NCBI GenBank assembly: GCA_964641415.1
Contig: CAZXMW010000010.1
Location: 23,157-87,156, forward strand
Length of the DNA stretch: 64,000 nucleotides
Source of the DNA: JAHECW01 sp964641415
Lineage (GTDB): Bacteria; Acidobacteriota; Thermoanaerobaculia; Thermoanaerobaculales; Sulfomarinibacteraceae
Reading direction: 5' to 3'
Position numbers and translations under genes: made by a program. Shown piece by piece: positions 58,848-64,000 of the stretch. Every line of letters begins with the position of its first letter. Position 1 is the first letter of the stretch. The notes below the pieces were generated by a model. That model was given only the letters and a program-made list of their open reading frames with translations, had not been told where the DNA came from and did not search any database.

Positions 58848-59962
58848 GGACCGGGTCGGTGCTCGGGCTCGCGGCCGCCGTGATCGCCTCGTTCTCGTCC
58901 GAGCTCGAGATCGTCGCCGCGGCTGCGGTTGTCGCCTGCCTGGTGGCTGGGTTCTCTGATCGCGCCGTTCTGCGCAGGGTGCTCGGCCTGGGTCTCGTGG
59001 TCGGCGCCGTCTTCGCAGCGGCCGTCACAGCGGCGGCCGTTGCCTGGGCTTCGGGCGTCGAACGAGGCGCCGTCGTCGGAGTCACGGTTCTGCTCAGGAT
59101 CGTCGTCCTCGCGACCGCGGCGGCGCTGATCGCCCGCAGCGTCGACGCCGAGTCGATTCTGCGGCTGCTGTCGCGAATCGGGATGAGGCGGCTCGGCACG
59201 GTCTTCGGTCTCGCCTTGAACTGTCTGCCTCACCTGTCCGAGACCGTGGAAACCGTCTGGGTGGCGCACCGGGTGCGCAGCGACGGCCGGTGGCGGGCGA
59301 TCGTGGGGCTGCCCGCCCTCGCCGAGGTTCTGCTCGCCCATACCGGCCGAACCGCCGAGCGGGCGACGGCGGCGGCGGCGCTGCGCGGCCACACCGCGCT
59401 GGCTCGGCCCGCCACCCCGGCCCTGTCCACCGTTCGCACGGTGGTGGTCACCGGTTCGCCGGGCTCGGGGAAGACCCCGCTGGTGGCGGCCGTGGTCGAT
59501 GCGCTCGGCCGGCACGGTGTTCCGGTGTCCGGTTTTCTGCAACCCGCTGTGATCGAGGACGGACAGAAGGTCGGCTTTTGCCTGCGCGATGTCGCGACCG
59601 GCGACGAAGCTTTGCTGGCACGCCGCGTCGCGCCCGGAGCGGGCCGCTGGAACACCGCCTTCGAGTTCGACCCGGCGGGGTTCGAGCTCGGCGCGCGCGC
59701 GCTCGGCCGTGTCGGGAAAGGCTCGGTGCTGGTGGTCGACGAGCTCGGCCCGGTCGAGGTCCGCGGCGACGGCCACTGGCCGGCGGTCCGCCGGGCGGTG
59801 GCCACGGCGGTGCCGCGCGGCTTGCTGCTGGTCGTGCGCCGGGCGCTGGTGCCGTCGTTGCTCGAAGCTCTCGATGCGACCGACGTTGTCGTGGTCGATC
59901 TCGACGCCGCCGCCGACGGCGCGCTCGACCGCGTCCTCGACGCCCTCACGCCCCCCCTCTAA
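58844..59962 (+). CDS. ECF importer T subunit fused to THEP1-like NTPase
   Basis: A 372-residue fusion. Residues about 1-190 are an EcfT-type membrane protein: several helices, then a cytoplasmic helix pair with A-L-N-C-L-P-H-L and the A-A-L-R-G motif (about 178-182) that replaces the usual A-R-G coupling motif. Residues about 197-372 are a P-loop NTPase of the THEP1/NTPase_1 type: Walker A G-S-P-G-S-G-K-T (204-211), V-S-G-F-L-Q-P and K-V-G-F-C-L-R-D-V-A-T-G, then V-L-V-V-D-E-L-G-P-V-E. The start GTG overlaps the previous stop. Its convergent neighbour lies about 96 bases away; that gap holds only short TCTCAATTCT repeats. Confidence 0.83.
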   Translation: MRTGSVLGLAAAVIASFSSELEIVAAAAVVACLVAGFSDRAVLRRVLGLGLVVGAVFAAAVTAAAVAWASGVERGAVVGVTVLLRIVVLATAAALIARSVDAESILRLLSRIGMRRLGTVFGLALNCLPHLSETVETVWVAHRVRSDGRWRAIVGLPALAEVLLAHTGRTAERATAAAALRGHTALARPATPALSTVRTVVVTGSPGSGKTPLVAAVVDALGRHGVPVSGFLQPAVIEDGQKVGFCLRDVATGDEALLARRVAPGAGRWNTAFEFDPAGFELGARALGRVGKGSVLVVDELGPVEVRGDGHWPAVRRAVATAVPRGLLLVVRRALVPSLLEALDATDVVVVDLDAAADGALDRVLDALTPPL

Positions 59963-60058
59963 CGGTCGAGTGGAGCGCTTCCAAGGAGCGGGCTCCCGAT
60001 CGGAGATTGCTCATTCCGGTGCTGAATTCTCAATTCTCGACCGTCCACTCTCAATTCT

Positions 60059-61150
60059 TCACATCCCCGAAGAGTCTGGAGTGCGGTGGAACTCAAAATC
60101 GAATTGGGTGTGCAGCTGTTCGCCGAGCTCGACAAGGGCGTCGAGATCGGTCGGTTCGTCGGGCCGCAGCGGCACCTCGATCAGCGGGTGCGATCCGCCA
60201 AGCAGCTGGCGCAGCTGGTCGACGCCCTGGTGGTCCCGGCGGCCGAGCCATGCCAGCAGCGCGCGGCCGTCGTCGCTGCAGGCCGCGCCGGACGGGCCGT
60301 CGGTCTCGGGGTGGACCCGGTTGATGATCACCGGGCCGAGCCGGTACCCGTTCTCGGTCAGCTTGCGGGCGAAGAACAGCGTGTCGGCGACCCGCTGCTC
60401 GCCGGGACCGCTGATGAGAGTGAACGAGGTGGCTTCGGAGCGGAGCATCCGCTGGACTTCGAGCGCTCGCTCCCTGAAGCCGTCGAACAGCGGCGCGAAT
60501 GCCTGGAAAAACTCGGCCATGTCGCGCAGCAGCTCCATCCCGACCATGCGGTCGAAGAAGGCCTCGACGTTGCGGCCGATCACCCCGAGTCTCGAGGTCG
60601 CCTTGAGGCTGCCGTCGGCGTCGAACCACGGCTTGAGCGCGATCCGCAGCGCGCCCGACTGGAGAAACGAGACGATCCTCTCGGGTGCGCCGAGAAAGTC
60701 GAGCGCCTGGCGCGTCGGTGGCGTGTCGAGGATGACCCGGTCATACCGGCCGAAGCTCGCGACCTCGAACAGCCGCTCCGATGCCATGTACTCGAGCACT
60801 CCGGCCAGGCTGCCCGACAGGTGGTCGTAGAATCGGTTGGTCAGAATGCGCTGCCGGGCGCCGTCATCGGGAGCATAGCGGTCGACCAGGGTGTCGAAGG
60901 TCCGTCGGGCGTCGAGGAGGCTCGCCCAGAGCTCGCCGTCGGCGTCGAACGGGACACGGATTTCGTTGGCCTGGGGATCGGCGCTGACGCCGAGGGCGTC
61001 CTTGAGACGGAGCGACGGGTCGAAGGTCATGACCATGGTGTTGTCGCCGCGGCGTGCCGAGTCGGCGGCCATCGCGGCGGCAAGGGTGGTCTTGCCGACC
61101 CCTCCGGAACCGACGACTACGGTCAGCGGGGTGGTCGCGAGACCGGTCAC
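60059..61150 (-). CDS. ArsA/Get3-like ATPase, second of a pair
   Basis: A 363-residue P-loop ATPase with the deviant Walker A G-S-G-G-V-G-K-T-T of the ArsA/Get3 group, followed by T-F-D-P-S-L-R-L-K-D-A-L. D-T-P-P-T-R-Q-A-L-D-F-L serves as the switch/nucleotide region, and I-I-N-R-V-H-P-E sits before the C-terminus. It lacks a hydrophobic tail-anchor groove signature that I can name. The start GTG overlaps the stop of the upstream homologue. In actinobacteria such paired Get3-like proteins form a heteromer; the same is likely here. The ion or client is unknown. Confidence 0.85.
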   Translation of the reverse strand: MTGLATTPLTVVVGSGGVGKTTLAAAMAADSARRGDNTMVMTFDPSLRLKDALGVSADPQANEIRVPFDADGELWASLLDARRTFDTLVDRYAPDDGARQRILTNRFYDHLSGSLAGVLEYMASERLFEVASFGRYDRVILDTPPTRQALDFLGAPERIVSFLQSGALRIALKPWFDADGSLKATSRLGVIGRNVEAFFDRMVGMELLRDMAEFFQAFAPLFDGFRERALEVQRMLRSEATSFTLISGPGEQRVADTLFFARKLTENGYRLGPVIINRVHPETDGPSGAACSDDGRALLAWLGRRDHQGVDQLRQLLGGSHPLIEVPLRPDEPTDLDALVELGEQLHTQFDFEFHRTPDSSGM

Positions 61151-62040
61151 ACGGACCTCAGCTGGGCCGCGAGTTCGCGGGCCACGGCGCCGACCAGCGC
61201 CGGCCCCGGGTCGATGGCCAGCAGCGGGATCTCGGCCAGCGGCCCTGCCCAGGTCGCGGCCAACCGCTCGAGCTGAGCCTCGTTGATCGCCCGGCGCTGC
61301 CGCCATAGCCGGGTTGCCGGGTCGCGCCTGTCGTCATCGGCGTCCAGCGGCGGGTACATCGCGTTGGCGATGACCGCATCGGGTTGACGGTCGAAGCGCT
61401 CGCGCAGTGTGCCGATTAGCTCCGTCGACTCCTCCACCGGCATCTCCTCGGCGGTCGTGGTGACCACCACGCCGGTGCGTCCCGGGTCGGCGAGGAAGGC
61501 CGCGATGAGCTCGGCCATGTGGCCGATGGGACCGCTCCTGACGACGTCGGCGACCAGCTGGGGCGCGGCCAGCCAGGACACACCGTGGCCGGTCGCCGGG
61601 GCGTCGAGGACCACGACATCGGGCCGGCGCAGCGCCGGCGGGCCGTGACCCTCGACCATTCGCAGAGCGCGGCCGAACACCGCGGTCTCCTTGAGCCCCG
61701 GGGCGCCCTCGGTGAAGTGGCGGTGTACCGGGCTGGACAGCACCCGGTTGACGAGCAGCTTGACCTTGAGCTTGTCGCGGACCAAATCGTCGATCAGGAC
61801 CCGGGGTTCGATGTGCTGAAGATACAGATTGGGGGTCGCCTTGACGATGTCCCCGCCCGACGGCGGAGTGCCGAGCAGCTGATGCAGGTTTTCGCGCGGG
61901 TCGACCTCGAACAGCAGCGCGGTGCGGCCGCGAGTCGCGAGCAGCCGACCGAGTGCGGCGCTGACGACGCTCTTGCCGACCCCGCCCTTGCCGGTGACGA
62001 TGATCAGCTCGAGCTGCTCGAGACGGGACAGGAGATCCAT
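61147..62040 (-). CDS. ArsA/Get3-like ATPase, first of a pair
   Basis: A 297-residue P-loop ATPase with V-T-G-K-G-G-V-G-K-S at residues 15-24, then F-E-V-D-P-R-E-N-L-H-Q-L-L. The switch region is V-V-V-L-D-A-P-A-T-G-H-G-V-S-W-L, and I-A-N-A-M-Y-P-P resembles the adenine-binding segment. It is shorter than its partner. It lies 16 bases after the acyl-CoA ligase gene, so the three probably form one operon. Clients could be membrane proteins or metabolites; arsenite transport is unlikely because no ArsB/ArsD is present. Confidence 0.87.
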   Translation of the reverse strand: MDLLSRLEQLELIIVTGKGGVGKSVVSAALGRLLATRGRTALLFEVDPRENLHQLLGTPPSGGDIVKATPNLYLQHIEPRVLIDDLVRDKLKVKLLVNRVLSSPVHRHFTEGAPGLKETAVFGRALRMVEGHGPPALRRPDVVVLDAPATGHGVSWLAAPQLVADVVRSGPIGHMAELIAAFLADPGRTGVVVTTTAEEMPVEESTELIGTLRERFDRQPDAVIANAMYPPLDADDDRRDPATRLWRQRRAINEAQLERLAATWAGPLAEIPLLAIDPGPALVGAVARELAAQLRSV

Positions 62041-62056
62041 TCCGCCGGCCGTCCTG

Positions 62057-63835
62057 TCACATCCGGTAGAGCCGCTCGATGATGTCGGCGAACTGCTGCT
62101 CGACCACCCGGCGTTTGACCTTGAGGGTCGGCGTCAGGTGGTTGCCCTCGATGGTCAGGCCGGTCGGAAGCACGCTGACCTTTTTGATCTGCTCGTACCG
62201 GGCGAGGGGAGCGTTGATGGTGTCGATGAGCTCCTGGTAGAGCCGGATCACGCCGGGCAGGCTGACGAGCTCTTCGTGGTCGGCGTAGGTGGCGTCGTTG
62301 CTCGCCGCCCATCGCTCGAGCTCGTCGAAGACCGGCGCGATCAGCGCGATGATGTACGGCCGGCGATCGCCGATGAGCACGGCGGTCTCGACCAGAGGCG
62401 ACCGCTTGAGCCAGGTCTCCGCCGGCTGCGGCGCGACGTTCTTGCCGCCGGCGGTCACGATGAGGTCCTTCTTGCGGTCGACGATGAGCAGGAAACCGCC
62501 GTCGTCGATCTCGGCGATGTCGCCCGTGCAAAAGAAGCCGTCCTCGGTGAAGACCTCGGCGGTCGCCTCCGGCTTGTTCCAGTAGCCCTGCATCACGCTT
62601 GGGCCCTTGACCAGCAGCTCACCCTCTTCGTCGAGCCGAGTCTCGAGGTTGTCGAGGGGCCGGCCGACGGTGCCGAGCCTGTTTTCGCCGGGACCGAAGC
62701 CGTTGACCGAGATCACCGGCGAGGTCTCGGTCAGGCCGTAACCCTCGACCAGGGTCACACCGAGGGCGTGGAAAAACTCATTGACGTGCAGCGGCAGCTC
62801 GGCGCCGCCTGACAAACAGGCGCGGAGCCGGCCGCCCAGGCCGGCGCGAACCTTGGACAAAACGAGCTGGTCGGCGACTCGGTGGCGCGCCTCGAGCATC
62901 CGGCTCGGCGGGCGACCGCCGAGCCGGAGGCGGGCGACCTCGGTGCCGATCTCGACCGCCCACGAGAACAACGCCCGCTTGGTTGCGGGCGCCGCAGCCA
63001 CGGTGTCGGCGATCTTCTGCATGGCCTTTTCGTAAAACCGGGGGACGCCGACGAACATTGTCGGGCGGATGTCGGCGAGCAGATCGCCGACGTGGTACAC
63101 CGAGCAGTAGGCCTTCGAGGTCTCCTTCCACATGTAGATGTACCCGACCATGCGCTCGAGGACGTGGCACAGGGGCAGAAACTCGAGCACCAGGTCCTCG
63201 CGCAGAACCGGCACCCGGTGGGCCGAGTAGAGCACGTTCTCGACCATGTTGCGGTGACTGAGCATGACCCCCTTGGGCTCGCCGGTAGTGCCCGAGGTGT
63301 AGATGATGGTCATCAGGTCGTCGGGGTCGACCGTCGTCGCACGATCCCAGAATGCCGCCTCGGCGTCGCTGCCCTCGCCGCCTCGTACGAGCTCGTCGAA
63401 CGACGCGACACCGTGGTCGGTGGGGCCCTCGATCTGGATCATGTGTCGAAGGTCTGGACAACGGGCGCGCACCCCGAGCAGAGCGGCGGTCTGCTCCGGG
63501 GTCTCGACGACCGCGGCCACCGCACCGGAGTCTCGAGCCTGGTAGGCGATCTGGTCGGCGGTTGGGGTGCCGTAGATCGGAACGTCGACCGCGCCGAGCG
63601 ACAGGGTCGCGAGATCGACCATGTGCCACTCGGGCCGATTGTCCGACATCAGCAGGACGCGGTCGCCGCGTCCGACGCCGAGCTCGTCGAGAGCCGCGGC
63701 CAGACCCGACGTTCGGTCGAAAAACTGGTGGGTCGTCAACACGCGGCGGCGGTCGGGGGTCCAGTGGGCGTAGTGCTCGCCGCGCGGCGCGTCCACCTCG
63801 TGTCGGTAGAAGTCGAGAACCGTGCGCTCGGGCAT
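62057..63835 (-). CDS. Long-chain acyl-CoA synthetase (AMP-forming)
   Basis: A 592-residue adenylate-forming enzyme that activates fatty acids with ATP and CoA. The P-loop I-I-Y-T-S-G-T-T-G-E-P-K-G is complete, and L-V-E-G-Y-G-L-T-E-T-S-P, F-F-C-T-G-D-I-A-E-I and D-R-K-K-D-L-I-V-T-A-G-G-K-N define the ATP/AMP and hinge motifs. The layout is that of FAA1/FadD15-type enzymes. GAGGAGGG lies before the ATG. It heads an operon with the two Get3-like ATPases. Confidence 0.94.
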   Translation of the reverse strand: MPERTVLDFYRHEVDAPRGEHYAHWTPDRRRVLTTHQFFDRTSGLAAALDELGVGRGDRVLLMSDNRPEWHMVDLATLSLGAVDVPIYGTPTADQIAYQARDSGAVAAVVETPEQTAALLGVRARCPDLRHMIQIEGPTDHGVASFDELVRGGEGSDAEAAFWDRATTVDPDDLMTIIYTSGTTGEPKGVMLSHRNMVENVLYSAHRVPVLREDLVLEFLPLCHVLERMVGYIYMWKETSKAYCSVYHVGDLLADIRPTMFVGVPRFYEKAMQKIADTVAAAPATKRALFSWAVEIGTEVARLRLGGRPPSRMLEARHRVADQLVLSKVRAGLGGRLRACLSGGAELPLHVNEFFHALGVTLVEGYGLTETSPVISVNGFGPGENRLGTVGRPLDNLETRLDEEGELLVKGPSVMQGYWNKPEATAEVFTEDGFFCTGDIAEIDDGGFLLIVDRKKDLIVTAGGKNVAPQPAETWLKRSPLVETAVLIGDRRPYIIALIAPVFDELERWAASNDATYADHEELVSLPGVIRLYQELIDTINAPLARYEQIKKVSVLPTGLTIEGNHLTPTLKVKRRVVEQQFADIIERLYRM

Positions 63836-64000
63836 CGACCACCCTCCTCGGTAGATCGGTGCGAGGGTAGCACGCATCAGAGCTCGTGCCCGCCTCCAGT
63901 CGATACCGCCTCAATCTCCGGGACTGGCGCGCCGAAGCGACCGCCGCCCTCCAGGGCCGGAACGGGCGCGTGGGGACGGACGTGCCGTCTTGACCATTGT
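63836..64000. other. Right edge of the window
   Basis: Upstream region of the acyl-CoA synthetase gene. A short plus-strand frame of about 35 codons from a GTG at 63887 ends before the edge and has no supporting features. I see no gene here. Confidence 0.4.

Noticed and set aside
1..64000. tRNA, rRNA, CRISPR array, insertion sequence or prophage genes
   Set aside because: Looked for on both strands by pattern (repeat-spacer periodicity, transposase motifs, cloverleaf ends) and none was found; a covariance search was not possible here.

Overview
The window reads as a chromosome segment of a high-G+C bacterium, most likely an Acidobacteriota member of the Thermoanaerobaculia/Holophagae kind. 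This is inferred from two secreted VWFA-related proteins of the acidobacterial type, one fused to a GWxTD domain, from the secreted proteases, and from codon use. There is no rRNA or tRNA gene, insertion sequence, prophage or CRISPR array. Genes are densely packed in short operons, often with 1-4 nt overlaps.

Layout. 1-2.0 kb (minus): the end of an O-antigen-ligase gene cut by the window edge, a short acyl-carrier-like protein, and thioredoxin with a clear sigma70 promoter. 2.0-5.0 kb (minus): UvrD/PcrA helicase and an acetyltransferase. 5.3-7.0 kb (plus): the carboxyltransferase subunit of an acyl-CoA carboxylase. 7.1-13.8 kb (plus): an envelope cluster with a GWxTD/VWA protein, a TPR protein, an unknown secreted protein, and a 962-residue protein joining an HExxH peptidase, a beta-propeller and a beta-barrel. 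A second VWA protein converges on it at 13.8-15.6 kb. 15.9-18.9 kb (plus): three-subunit proton-translocating transhydrogenase. 18.9-22.3 kb (minus): a membrane P-loop ATPase followed nine bases later by an MscS channel. 22.4-27.5 kb: a secreted protein, a ChvG/ChvI-like two-component pair, a phasin with a strong promoter embedded in repeated TGCnGCA boxes, a hexanucleotide array and an SCP2-like protein. 27.6-37.4 kb: a zinc-ribbon membrane protein, an SDR oxidoreductase, TsaE, NnrD, an M14 carboxypeptidase and a PA-domain metalloprotease.

37.5-50.6 kb is a surface-glycan locus: four glycosyltransferases, a methyltransferase with a repeated coiled coil, an adhesin-like protein and an Asp-box lipoprotein. 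Its two divergent promoter regions carry three copies of a conserved element of about 160 bp that I do not recognise. 50.7-55.3 kb: a secreted protein, an ECF sigma/anti-sigma/membrane-protein operon closed by a textbook terminator, RadC, a Fur-family regulator and a NifU-domain protein. 55.7-60.0 kb (plus): a DUF4920 protein, a PepSY-type membrane protein and an ECF-type importer whose T subunit is fused to a THEP1-like NTPase. 60.1-63.8 kb (minus): acyl-CoA ligase followed by two Get3/ArsA-like ATPases.

The observations most worth a second look are the MscS/ATPase pair, the three-copy element in the glycan locus, the phasin promoter boxes, the EcfT-THEP1 fusion, the peptidase-propeller-barrel protein, and a C-terminal FExG...W tail shared by three secreted proteins.
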